12,500 bases of DNA from positions 25,001 through 37,500 of the forward strand of contig CALYLX010000162.1 in NCBI GenBank assembly GCA_944990035.1, read 5' to 3'. The stretch comes from Clitopilus passeckerianus (lineage: Eukaryota; Basidiomycota; Agaricomycetes; Agaricales; Entolomataceae). The position numbers and the translations under genes were made by a program. The notes below the pieces were generated by a model. It made no database searches. It was not told where the DNA came from and saw only the letters and a list, made by a program, of their open reading frames with translations. Each line of letters begins with the position of its first letter. Positions within the stretch are counted from its first letter, which is position 1. This document shows, piece after piece, positions 1 through 8,452 of this stretch.

Positions 1-191
1 TTGCTCGTGTACCAAATCAGTGGGCTTGGTTGCGCTTGCGGAAATGCTGAGGTAACTCGTCTACGAATATAATCATGTATGGGCGGGGTGAATCGCTTTG
101 CAGACGACTTGAATGGGAACGGGGTACTGTAAGCGGTAGAGTAGCCTTGTTGCTACGATCATGAGGTTAAGCCCTTGTTCTAAAGATTTGT
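1..191 (+). rRNA. 28S (large subunit) rRNA, 3' end only
   Basis: This is the 3' terminal part of the large-subunit rRNA; the rest lies left of the window. Landmarks are the conserved run ggggtactgtaagcggtaga from 121, then gtagccttgttgctacgatc, and an end near gatttgt (185-191), which matches the known fungal 25S/28S 3' terminus. The equivalent part of the complete gene is 8233-8417. The two copies differ in small ways, for example catgaggtt here (160-168) against cgctgaggtt there (8390-8399), and gcccttgttctaaag against gccattcaag. The exact last base is inferred from homology. A hairpin and a pyrimidine tract follow at once. Confidence 0.93.
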
Positions 192-226
192 TCAACTATT
201 GTTGAACTCTTTCTCTTTTCTCTTTT
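190..226 (+). terminator. 3' ETS hairpin plus pyrimidine tract after 28S (putative processing or Pol I termination element)
   Basis: A perfect 7-bp inverted repeat, GTTCAAC (190-196) and GTTGAAC (201-207), encloses the loop tatt. It overlaps the last bases of 28S. An uninterrupted 19-base C/T tract follows (208-226). Both parts are unchanged in the second copy at 8416-8452. In yeasts, a hairpin just downstream of 25S is cleaved by RNase III (Rnt1) and T-rich tracts assist Pol I release; the same role here is inference. Confidence 0.5.
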
Positions 227-920
227 CGAACGGGGAACTTCGGGGCTGGTCAAATCGGCGTGGTTTGGGTGAGTACATGTCCTTTCTACTACTAGGATGA
301 CTAGTATTCTCTTCCCCGTCTTATACGACCGTATCGAGAAAAGAAACTGTTTTCAACAGGTGAACGCTTTCGTTAGCGTCTCTAGTGTACTTGCAGTGCA
401 TTTGTCTGAGCCTAAACCCTTTCAAATTGGACTAGCGGCTGACTACTTGATTCTAGATCGAGATTCGTCTTAAAATGAAGAATGGATGCAGGGCAGCGAA
501 ACTGGTAAGCGCCATTCCATTAGAACTAGTCTGCACTGCCACTTTGAATGATGAAAGCATTCGCCGTTCGCAGTTTCGCTCTAGTGCCTCTACAATCAAG
601 TGGAGTACTCACCTAATGCCAAATGCCTACATTAAAGCGGTTGCGTTGAGCGATAACGCGTCAAGCGTGGGCCGCCATTCGTGGTGCGCTGGGCACAAGG
701 TTGGGGTCGGCACAGTGAGGGTTGAAACGGCCTTCTTTGGATGTCTGACTCTAATAGTGGCAGTCCAGGCTGTTCAAATAGAATGGCTAGTTGATTCGCA
801 ACAAATGGTTCGGTTAACGGTACGTAGTATAGCGTATGGGTCGATAGTATAGTAAATAGAGCTTATTTTACGCCAGTTTAGGGTGATTTGAACATAAGTA
901 GGAGTCAGGGCGCGTTTGTT
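192..920. other. Intergenic spacer 1 (28S to 5S)
   Basis: This is about 730 bp of non-coding spacer between 28S and 5S. After the post-28S pyrimidine tract I see a small hairpin, ACGCT/AGCGT with loop ttcgtt (364-379), kept in the second copy at 8585-8600, and weak palindromes such as actag/ctagt near 293-305. No open frame is shared by both copies: the longest here (475-852) is frameshifted in copy 2 by an indel at ggatgcagg/ggatcagg. The last ~80 bases are AT-rich and lead into 5S. Confidence 0.85.
893..900 (+). promoter_or_regulatory. Possible TATA-like element upstream of 5S
   Basis: The octamer cataagta lies about 21 to 28 bases before the 5S start and is kept at 9112-9119, about 23 to 30 bases before the second 5S. 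In Schizosaccharomyces pombe, Pol III genes including 5S use an upstream TATA box near this distance. The match is loose, so this is a suggestion only. Confidence 0.25.
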
Positions 921-1032
921 ATCACGGCCATAGGACTCTGAAAGCACCGCATCCGTCCGTCTGCGCAGTTAACAGAGTGCCGCCTAGTTAGTACCACGGT
1001 GGGGCCGCGCGGGAATCCTGGGTGCTGTGGTT
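921..1032 (+). rRNA. 5S rRNA, first copy
   Basis: 5S rRNA is part of the large subunit and is transcribed by RNA polymerase III from an internal promoter. The match is clear: cacggccataggactctgaa near the start, aaagcaccgcatc, then agtgccgcctagttagtacc, and gggaatcctgggtgctgtgg at the end. It sits in the spacer between IGS1 and IGS2 on the same strand as 18S and 28S, as in many basidiomycetes. Length is about 112 nt against the usual ~118. The shortfall is several single-base losses relative to known fungal 5S: atcacgg lacks a C, atccgtccgtctg lacks C and A, taacagagtg lacks a C, and the loop region reads ggggccgcg instead of a form with gggggaccacg. The second copy is correct at some of these places and wrong at others. 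Confidence 0.95.
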
Positions 1033-1040
1033 TTGCTTTT
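1031..1040 (+). terminator. RNA polymerase III terminator of 5S
   Basis: Two TTTT runs (1031-1034 and 1037-1040) directly follow the 3' end of 5S. T runs of four or more on the coding strand end Pol III transcription. The same ttttgctttt is present after the second 5S. Confidence 0.8.
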
Positions 1041-1210
1041 GGTGCGGCTGGGTAGTCGGACTTGTACATTTATGTTGCTTCATTTACTTGTCATTAGTAA
1101 TGTAACTAGGCTATAATGAAATGATGTTGATAAACCAAACCGAATCTGTTTTGAATTTATTAAACCCACCCAAGTTAGGGTTAGCCACTCGTCAGGTATG
1201 CAATGTTGGG

Positions 1211-1366
1211 GTTTAGGCTAGGTGAGTTAGTAAGTAGGTGGTAGTAAGGGCTTAGGCTAGGTGAGTTAGGTAGTAGGTGGTAGTGAGGGCTTAGGTTAGG
1301 TGAGTTAGTTAGTAGGTGTAGGTTAGGGTTTAGGTTAGGTGAGTTAGTTAGTAAGTGTAGGTCGGT
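1211..1366 (+). repeat. 39-bp tandem repeat array, G-rich, four units
   Basis: Four consecutive units of exactly 39 bp: 1211-1249, 1250-1288, 1289-1327 and 1328-1366. Each begins g[tc]ttagg[ct]taggtgag and continues with ttag/gtag steps. A degenerate partial fifth unit follows to about 1405. The + strand is rich in GG and GGG steps and nearly lacks C. All 156 bases are identical to 9428-9583 in the next unit. Tandem subrepeats are common in rDNA spacers; a role in replication-fork pausing, recombination or transcription is possible but not shown. Confidence 0.92.
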
Positions 1367-1431
1367 CCAGGGGTTAGGTGAGTTGGTTTCAGTGAGGTCG
1401 TGGGTCCATTCGGTGGCTGGAATGCCTTGGT

Positions 1432-2006
1432 GGCTGACATAGGGGTTAGAAGAGGCTGACTGAGAGGGTGGCTGACATTAGGGTTTAGTAGTAATGTCGG
1501 TATGTATGACTTTAAGCAGCTCACAAGTGGGAGTTTATAGTCCTGACATTGACAGAAGGAGAGCTGGATTGCCATTAGGGTTTGTGGTCGGCCCGTAGGG
1601 AGTGGCTGACTGTGTGGGCAACGTTACACAAGGGGAAGGGCAAGTTATAGAACTGGGAGGCTGACCAGGAAGGAGTTTGGACTAGTTCAATCTGACTGAC
1701 TGGCTGACATGAGGGTACTCTGGTATACAGTAGGTGGCTGACCAGGACATGAACTTTAGGGGTTTGGGTCGCCTCACGAGAGGTGGCTGGCGTGCGCTGA
1801 CTACGTGGAGGAGGCTGGCGTGGATCTTGGCTTCGCAGAGGGTAGGTGACTGCTTGGCTGACACGCTTGCACAAGTGGAGCACTAGTCGCTCTGGATGGC
1901 TGATCGTGAGGGTGGCATCTGGAGTTTGGCTCGGCTGATAGTGGGTGGCTGACATGTAATACTAGCTCAATGCTATCTTTCGAGACATATTGTGTTTGGG
2001 GCTGAC
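1432..2006 (+). repeat. Dispersed GGCTGAC(AT) motif family
   Basis: The heptamer ggctgac starts at 1432, 1454, 1470, 1604, 1659, 1702, 1736, 1856, 1947 and 2000. Near-matches start at 1785 and 1813 (ggctggcgt) and at 1898 and 1933 (ggctgat). All are on the + strand, whereas chance predicts far less than one in this length. Many are followed by at. From 1604 to 2000 most spacings fall between 28 and 55 bases, so this may be a decayed tandem repeat of about 40 bp. In copy 2 the two ggctggcgt sites read ggctgacat. Confidence 0.75.
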
Positions 2007-2739
2007 AACGCTGGCGGTCGGCCTCCGTGAGCCAAACCAATTGCAGAAGTCTTGTGCGCCCTGGAATGCATTTCTAGGGTGTTTGTAACACTTTGGTTAC
2101 TGAGAAAATCAAGAACGCGATATAGTGGACACGTCGGCTCGCGCCTCGTGTGCATTTGGGCACAACCCGACCAAACAAGTCACAACCTACTACATGAGAG
2201 GGAAACAAAAAGAACATCGAAGCAGTACGTGTTACGGCTTGGATGAGTCGCCTGTAGTACCGCTCGTTCATCGCATTGGGGTTGAACGCAGTAGTGCTTT
2301 CGAGCTCGGCGACTGTGTCACAGTATCGCCAGCAATGGGATGGCTGGCTAGTCTTGGACCGAGTCATAGATGCATCGAACAGGATACACTGACTTGGAAT
2401 AGGCTTGGCCGAGCACGATTGAGGCATATGTCTCTCTCTCTAAGTCAAGTCTTCTTGGTGCTTGCAATGTCGAAAGCTGTGGATTGCTTGCTGATAGCTA
2501 AGCCTGTTGCAACCAACCACTTGGGAATCGCCTCTCTGTGCAGTGTCTTGGTTTACGTAGCTGGTGGATGGTAGTTCTCTCTGAAGGCTCTGATCTTTGT
2601 TATTGATAACAGGAGAAAGATGTCGAAATTTGTGAATCGGGGAACAAGGTGTTTCGATTGCGTGCTTGAGACAAAGTACTGAATAGGAAATGTCTATGAA
2701 TTACAATCGAATCGTTAACAATTGACGAACTCCTGGCGA

Positions 2740-2757
2740 AGCAACATTCGTGTTGCT
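2740..2757 (+). other. 5' ETS hairpin just upstream of 18S
   Basis: AGCAAC (2740-2745) and GTTGCT (2752-2757) form a 6-bp stem with loop attcgt, about 40 bases before 18S. The second copy keeps loop and stem as gcaac/gttgc (10960-10975). This could be a structural element of the 5' ETS used in pre-rRNA processing; the role is inference. Confidence 0.4.
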
Positions 2758-2795
2758 ATTATCGCGTATCGCATTCATGCGAGGACGGAAAGTAA

Positions 2796-3881
2796 TTCTG
2801 TGGTTGATCCTGCCGGTAGTCGTATGCTTGTCCGAAGATTAAGCCATGCATGTCTAGTATAAACAAATTTGTACTGTGAAACTGCGAATGGCTCGTTAAA
2901 TCGATTATAGTTTATTTGATGATGCCAGCTCTGTGGATAACTGTGGTAATTCTAGAGCTAATACGTACAATCAGCCCGACTTAGGAAGGGTGTATTTATT
3001 AGATAAAAAACCAACGCGGCTCGCCGCTCCCTTGTGATTCATAATAGCTCTCGAATCGCATGGCGCTTGTGCCGCGATGCTTCATTCAAATATCGCACTA
3101 TCAACTTTCGATGGTAGGATAGAGGCCTACCGTGGTTTGACGGGTAACAGGGGAATAAGGGTTCGATTCCGGAGAGGAGCCTGAGAAACGGCTACCACAT
3201 CCAAGGAAGGCAGCAGGCGCGCAAATTACCCAATCCGACACGGGAGGTAGTGACAATAAATAACAATATAGGGCTCTTTCGGGTCTTATAATTGGAATGA
3301 GAACAATTTAAATCATTGAGGAACAATTGGAGGGCAAGTCTGGTGCCGGCAGCCGCGGTAATTCCAGCTCCAATAGCGTATATTAAAGTTGTTGCAGTTA
3401 AAAAGCTCGTAGTTGAACTTCAGACCTGGTCGGGCGGTCCGCAACGGCGTGTACTGTCTGACTGGGCCTTGCTTGGTGAGCCGGCGTGCCGCTTTATTGG
3501 TGTGCGTCGGGGAACCAGGACTTTGCGCTGAGAAAATTAGAGTGTTGAAAGCAGGCTTATGCTCGAATACATTAGCGTGGAATAATAAAATAGGATGTGC
3601 GGTTCTATTTTGTTGGTTTCTAGAATCGCCGTAATGATTAATAGGGATAGTTGGGGGCATTGGTATTGAGTCGCTAGAGGTGAAATTCTTGGATTGACTC
3701 AGAGACCAACTATTGCGAAAGCATTTGCCAAGGATGTTTTCGTTAATCAGAACGAAGGTTAGGGGATCGAAAACGATCGAGATACCGTTGTAGTCTTAAC
3801 ATAAACTATGCCGACTAGGGATCGGGCGACTTAATTAAATGTCTCGCTCGGCCTTACGAGAAATCAAAGTCTTTGGGTTCT

Positions 3882-3926
<45 letters not shown>

Positions 3927-4381
3927 AGACGCACCAGGTGTGGAGCCTGCGGCTTAATTTGACTCAACAGCGGGGAAACTCGCAGGTCAGGACATAACTA
4001 GGATTGACAGATTGATAGCTCTTTCGCTGATTTTATGGGTGGTGGTGCATGGCCGTTCTTAGTTGGTGGAGTGATTTGTCTGGTTAATTAGATGCAAGCG
4101 AGACCTTAACCTGCTAAATAGCCAGGCCGGCTTTTGCTGGTCGCGGCTTCTTAGAGGACTGTCGGTGTCCCGACGGAAGTTTGAGCAATAACAGGTCTGT
4201 GATGCCTTAGATGTTCTGGGCACGCCGCTACGCTGTGACAGAGCCAGCGAGTTCTTTTGGCCGGAAGGTCTGGGTAATCTTGTGAAACTCTGTCGTGCTG
4301 GGGATAGAGCATTGCAATTATTGCTCTTGACGAGGAATACCTAGTAGCGTGAGTCGTCGGCTCGCGTTGATTACGTCACTG

Positions 4382-4416
<35 letters not shown>

Positions 4417-4557
4417 AATGGCTTAGTGAGGTCTCGGTTGGTTTTGAGGAGCCGGCAACGGCACCCTATTACTGAGAAGCTGATCAAACTTGGTCATTTA
4501 GAGGAAGTAAAAAAGTCGTAACAAGGTTTAGTAGGTGAACATGCGGAAGGATCGTTA
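2796..4557 (+). rRNA. 18S (small subunit) rRNA, full length
   Basis: This is the RNA core of the 40S ribosomal subunit, made by Pol I as part of the 35S/45S precursor. Landmarks in order: tggttgatcctgcc at the 5' end (2801), the 530-loop region ggcagccgcggtaattcc (3348-3365), gaaattcttggatt (3683), taaaggaattgacgga (3910), gtacacaccgcccgtcgc (4387-4404), and aggatcgtta at the 3' end. Length is 1762 nt against ~1800 in agaricomycetes, so there is no intron and a net loss of a few dozen bases. Many deviations hit invariant positions: tgccggtag for tgccagtag, gtcgtatgc for gtcatatgc, ggctcgttaa for ggctcattaa, gccggcagcc for gccagcagcc, tttagtagg for tttccgtagg, gaacatgcgg for gaacctgcgg. Ends are set by homology and good to a few bases. 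Confidence 0.96.
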
Positions 4558-4781
4558 TTGAATAAACTTGGTCAAGCTGTTGCTGGTCGCCGGGGCATGT
4601 GCACGCTTGCCACCAAATTTAACCACCTGTGCACCTTTTGTAGACTAGAAACGTTTCGAGGCAACTCGGATTGAGAACTGCTTGCGAAAGCCGGCTGTTC
4701 TTGTGTTTCGATCTATGTTTTTATACCCGAATGAATGTATTAGAATGTATTGCTGGGCCTTTGTGCCTTTAAATCAAATAC
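4558..4781 (+). other. Internal transcribed spacer 1
   Basis: About 224 bp between the 3' end of 18S and the conserved 5.8S start. It is removed during pre-rRNA processing. It contains ccacctgtgcaccttttgta (4623-4642) and ends with a gggcctttgtgcctttaaa motif (4754-4772), both common in ITS1 of Agaricomycetes. Only one copy is in the window, so it cannot be error-checked against a second unit. Confidence 0.88.
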
Positions 4782-4930
4782 AACTTTCAACAACGGATCT
4801 CTTGGCTCTCGCATCGATGAAGAACGCAGCGAAATGCGATAAGTAATGTGGTGCAGAATTGGTGAATCGTCGAATCTTTGACGCGCCTTGCGCTCCTTGG
4901 TATTCAGGAGCATGCCTGTTGAGTGTCATT
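4782..4930 (+). rRNA. 5.8S rRNA
   Basis: 5.8S pairs with 28S in the 60S subunit. The start aactttcaacaacggatctc and the following cgcatcgatgaagaacgcag are intact and diagnostic. The gene ends near gagtgtcatt. Length is 149 nt against ~158 in fungi. The loss lies in the middle: gtggtgcagaattggtgaat lacks bases of the expected gtgaattgcagaattcagtg, then gaatcgtcg replaces gaatcatcg, tgacgcgcc replaces tgaacgcacc, and gtattcagg lacks bases of gtattccgagg. Such losses would disrupt pairing with 28S, so consensus error is the likely cause. The sequence type after the core (cattaaattctcaa) points to Agaricomycetes. Confidence 0.95.
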
Positions 4931-5119
4931 AAATTCTCAACTATACAAGTTTTTATTAACCTGTATGGCTTGGATCGTAGGATTTGCGGGCTTATAGTCG
5001 GCTATCGCCCAAATGCATTAGCAGAGCTTTGCCGCTAATCATGGTGTGATAATTATACGCCCGTTGAGAAGTGACATGTTGAGGCTTCGCTTCTAATCGT
5101 CTTCAGACAACATTTGACA
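4931..5119 (+). other. Internal transcribed spacer 2
   Basis: About 189 bp between 5.8S and 28S, beginning aaattctcaac as in many Agaricomycetes. It contains ggcttggat (4967-4975), a frequent ITS2 motif of that group, and is moderately AT-rich. Only one copy is present here. It is the best segment for naming the organism by a database search, though single-base quality is doubtful. Confidence 0.88.
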
Positions 5120-7258
5120 ATCTGACCTCAAATCAGGTAGGATTACCCGCTGAACTTAAGCATATCGATAAGCGGAGGAAAAGAAACTAACAAGGATTAA
5201 ATAGCTGCAGTGAAGCGGGAAAAGCTCAAATTTAAAATCTGGTAGTCTTTGGCTGCCCGAGTTATAATCTAGAAGGCGTTATCCGCGCTGGACCGTGTAT
5301 AAGTCTCCCATGGAATGGAGCGTCGCTAGAGGTGAGAATCCCGTCTTTGACACGGACTACCAGGGCTTTGTGATGCGCTCTCAAGAGTCGAGTTGTTTGG
5401 GAATGCAGCTCTAAATGGGTGGTAAATTCCATCTAAAGCTAAATATTGGCGAGAGCCGATAGCGAACAAGTACCGTGAGGAAAGATGAAAAGAACTTTGG
5501 AAAGAGAGTTAAACGATACGTGAAATTGTTGAAAGGGAACGCTTGAAGTCAGTCGCGTTGGCTAGGAATCGGCCTTGCTTTTGCTTGGTGTATTTCTTGG
5601 TTGACGGTCGGCATCAATTTTGACCGGTGGAAAAAGGCCAGAGGAATGTGGCATGCGGATGTGTTATAGCTTCTGGTTGTATCATCGGTTGGGATTGAGA
5701 ACTCGGCACGCCGCAAGGTCGGGGTTCGCCCACGTTCGTGCTTAGGATGCTGGCATAATGGCTTTAATCGACCCGTCTTGAAACACGGACCAAGGAGTCT
5801 AATGCCTGCGAGTGTTTGGGTGGAAAACCCGGCGCGTAATGAAAGTGAAAGTTGAGATCCCTGTCGTGGGGAGCATCGACGCCCGGACCAGACCCACAGT
5901 GACGGCTCGCGGTAGAGCATGTATGTTGGGACCCGAAAGATGGTGAACTATGCCTGAATAGGGTGAAGCCAGAGAAACTCTGGTGGAGGCTCGTAGCGAT
6001 TCTGACGTGCAAATCGATCGTCAAATTTGGGTATAGGGCGAAAGACTAATCGAACCATCTAGTAGCTGGTTCTGCCGAAGTTCATCGAGGATAGCAGAAA
6101 CTCATATCAGTTTATGTGGTAAAGCGAATGATTAGAGGCCTTGGGTTGCAACAACCTAGCCTATTCTAAACTTTAAATATGTAAGAGCAGGCGTCTCTTG
6201 ATTGGACCGCTCGGCGATTGAGTTTCTAGTGGGCCGTTTTGGTAAGCAGAACTGGCGATGCGGGATGAACCGAGCGAGGTTAAGGTGCCGGAATTTACGC
6301 TCGTCGAACACCGCAAAAGGTGTTAGTTAATCTAGACAACAGGACGGTGGCCATGGAAGTCGGAATCGCTAAGTGTGTAACAACTCGCACCGAATGAACT
6401 AGCCCTGAAAATGGATGGCGCTTAGCGTGATACCCATACCTCGCCGTCGGCGTTGAAGTGACGCGCTGGCAGTAGGCAGGCGTGGAGGTCGGTGAAGAAG
6501 CCTAGGCAGTGATGCTGGGTGAAACGGCCTCTAGTGCAGATCTTGGTGGTAGTAGCAAATATTCAAGTGAGCCTTGAAGACTGAAGTGGAGAAAGGTTCG
6601 TAGTAACAGCAGTTGGACATGGGTCGATCGATCCTAAGAGATAGGGAAGCTCCGTTTCAAAGTGTGCGATTTTCGTGCCGCCTATCGAAAGGAATCGGTT
6701 AAAATTCGGAACCAGGATGTGGATCTTTAACGGCAACGTAACTGAACTTGGAGACACTGGCAGGGGCCGGGAAGAGTTTTCTTTTCTCGCTTGATCTATA
6801 ACCCTGAAATCAATTTGTTTGGAGCTAGGGTTCAATGGCTGGTAGAGCCCATGCACCTCTGTTGTGTCGGTGCGTTCTTGACATCCTTGAAAATCCAAGG
6901 GAATGAATAATTTTCGCTGGTCGTACTCATGCTTGCAGCAGGTGCCAAGGTGAACAGCCTCTAGTTGATAGAACAATGTAGATAAGGGAAGTCGGCAAAA
7001 TAGATCAGTAGCTTGGGAAAAGGATTGGCTCAAGGGTTGGGTGTGTCGGGCCTTGGTTGGAAGCCTCGGGACCTAGCTAGGACTGCTTGGGGGTGCCCTC
7101 ACAGGTGGACTTGGCCGGGACCTGATGGTGGATGGCCTTGGCTGCCCTTCCGCGGGCGTCCGGCGCACGCAACAACCAACTTAGAACTGGTACGGACAAG
7201 GGAATCGGACTGTACAATTAAAACATAGCATTGCGATGGCCAGAAAGTGGTGTTGACG

Positions 7259-7290
<32 letters not shown>

Positions 7291-7321
7291 GAAAGTGAAG
7301 AAATTCAACCAAGCGGGTAAA

Positions 7322-7369
<48 letters not shown>

Positions 7370-7850
7370 AATGGTGACGCATGAATGGATTAACGAGATT
7401 CATGTGCATCACTACTATCTAGCGAAACCGACCAAGAGCGGGCTTGGCAGAATCGGCGGGGAAAAGAAGACCCTGTTGAGCTTGACTCTAGTTTGACATT
7501 GTGAAAAGACATAGAGGGTGTAGAATAAGTGGGAGCTTCGGCGCCGTTGAAATACCACTCAGCTTTATCGTCTTTACTTATTGATGAGGCGGAGCTGGGA
7601 TTAACGTCACGCCTTTTGGCTTCAAGGTCTTTTACAGGCCGATCCGGGTTGAAACATTGTCGGGTGGGAGTTTGGCTGGGCGGCACATCTGTTAAAGATA
7701 ACGCAGGTGTCATAAGGGGGACTCATCGAGAACAGAAATCCAGTAGAACAAAAGGGTAAAAGTCCTTGATTTTGATTTTCAGTGTGAATACAAACCATGA
7801 AAGTGTGGCCTATCGATCCTTTAGTCCTCGGAATTTGAGGCTAGAGGTGC

Positions 7851-7885
<35 letters not shown>

Positions 7886-7982
7886 AGCCAAGCGTTCATA
7901 GCGACGTTGCTTTTTGATCGCCGATGTCGGCTCTTCTGTCATGCAAGCAGGTTCGGTAAGCGTTGGATTGTTCGCCGCTAAT

Positions 7983-8037
<55 letters not shown>

Positions 8038-8417
8038 ATGGAGTGTTATCGTAATAGTAATTGAACTTAGTACGAGAAGATTGATTCGGATATTTGGTAT
8101 TTGCGCCTGTCAGGCGGGCAATGGCGCGAAGCTATCATCTGCTGGATTATGGCTGAACGCCTCTAAGCCAGAATCCGTGCTAGAAAGCGATGATGTTGGT
8201 CCCTTACATATGACTTGTGTTAAAATAGAGCTTTGCTCGTGTACCATCAAGTGGGCTTGGTTGCCTTTGCGGAAATGCTGAGGTAACTCGTCTGAATTGT
8301 AATCATAATATGGGCGGGGGTGAATCGCTGCAGACGACTTGAATGGGAGCGGGGTACTGTAAGCGGTAGAGTAGCCTTGTTGCTACGATCGCTGAGGTTA
8401 AGCCATTCAAGATTTGT
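5120..8417 (+). rRNA. 28S (large subunit) rRNA, full length
   Basis: This is the catalytic RNA of the 60S subunit. Landmarks: gacctcaaatcaggtagg and ctgaacttaagcatatc at the start (5124-5166), D1/D2 with aacaagtaccgtgagg (5465), tagctggttc (6063), actatgactctcttaaggta (7332-7351), the peptidyl-transferase strand gggataactggcttgtgg (7867-7884), ttagtacgagaa (8067-8078, sarcin-ricin region), and the 3' end gatttgt (8411-8417). Length is about 3298 nt against ~3350-3400, so there is no intron and no insertion at the site used by R1/R2 elements elsewhere. The sarcin-ricin loop is damaged: after tacgaga the expected ggaac is missing. Other changes at conserved sites include catatcgat for catatcaat (5161) and ttcgccgct for ttcacccact (7971). 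A working 28S could not carry the sarcin-ricin change. Confidence 0.96.
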
Positions 8418-8452
8418 TCAACTATTGTTGAACTCTTTCTCTTTTCTCTTTT
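8416..8452 (+). terminator. 3' ETS hairpin plus pyrimidine tract, second copy
   Basis: The same 7-bp stem (GTTCAAC 8416-8422, loop tatt, GTTGAAC 8427-8433) and the 19-base C/T tract (8434-8452) occur as after the first 28S end, with no base changed across 37 bases. The flanking 28S end does differ between copies. Confidence 0.5.

Larger units (their letters stand above)
1033..2795. other. Intergenic spacer 2 plus 5' external transcribed spacer
   Basis: This is about 1.76 kb between 5S and 18S. From left to right it holds an AT-rich part (1060-1170), a G-rich 39-bp tandem array (1211-1366), a zone rich in GGCTGAC motifs (1432-2006), and about 790 bp without clear repeats that must include the Pol I promoter and the 5' ETS. 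I cannot place the transcription start by eye. A short palindrome gttat/ataac lies at 2599-2610 and a hairpin at 2740-2757. Short open frames on both strands here are not conserved between the copies. Confidence 0.85.
1..8232 (+). repeat. rDNA tandem repeat unit, first copy (phase set by the window edge)
   Basis: The sequence starting at 1 (ttgctcgtgtacc) recurs at 8233, and all later landmarks recur in the same order: 5S at 921 and 9142, 39-bp array at 1211 and 9428, 18S start at 2796 and 11013. The offsets are 8232, 8221, 8217 and 8217, falling to 8203 near the right edge, so the unit is about 8.2 kb with many small indels between copies. Gene order is 28S 3' end, IGS1, 5S, IGS2/5' ETS, 18S, ITS1, 5.8S, ITS2, 28S. 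This is the head-to-tail arrangement of a nucleolar rDNA array. Confidence 0.97.

Noticed and set aside
475..852. 125-residue open frame in IGS1 on the + strand
   Set aside because: The matching stretch of the second unit (from about 8697) is frameshifted almost at once, no known domain is visible, and it lies in rDNA spacer.
1175..1330. Telomere or chromosome end
   Set aside because: TTAGGG words are isolated, not a continuous run, and rDNA continues on both sides.
1211..1366. CRISPR-like array
   Set aside because: Units are directly adjacent with no unique spacers, and the context is eukaryotic nuclear rDNA.
2125..2574. 149-residue open frame on the + strand upstream of 18S
   Set aside because: It lies in the IGS2/5' ETS and is broken by indels in the second unit, so it is a chance frame.
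6563..7033. 156-residue minus-strand open frame
   Set aside because: It is antisense to conserved 28S sequence; the base pattern is explained by rRNA.
7325..7365. R1/R2 retroelement or group I intron insertion in 28S
   Set aside because: The usual target region (actatgactctcttaaggta and beyond) is uninterrupted, and total lengths of 18S and 28S leave no room for an insertion.
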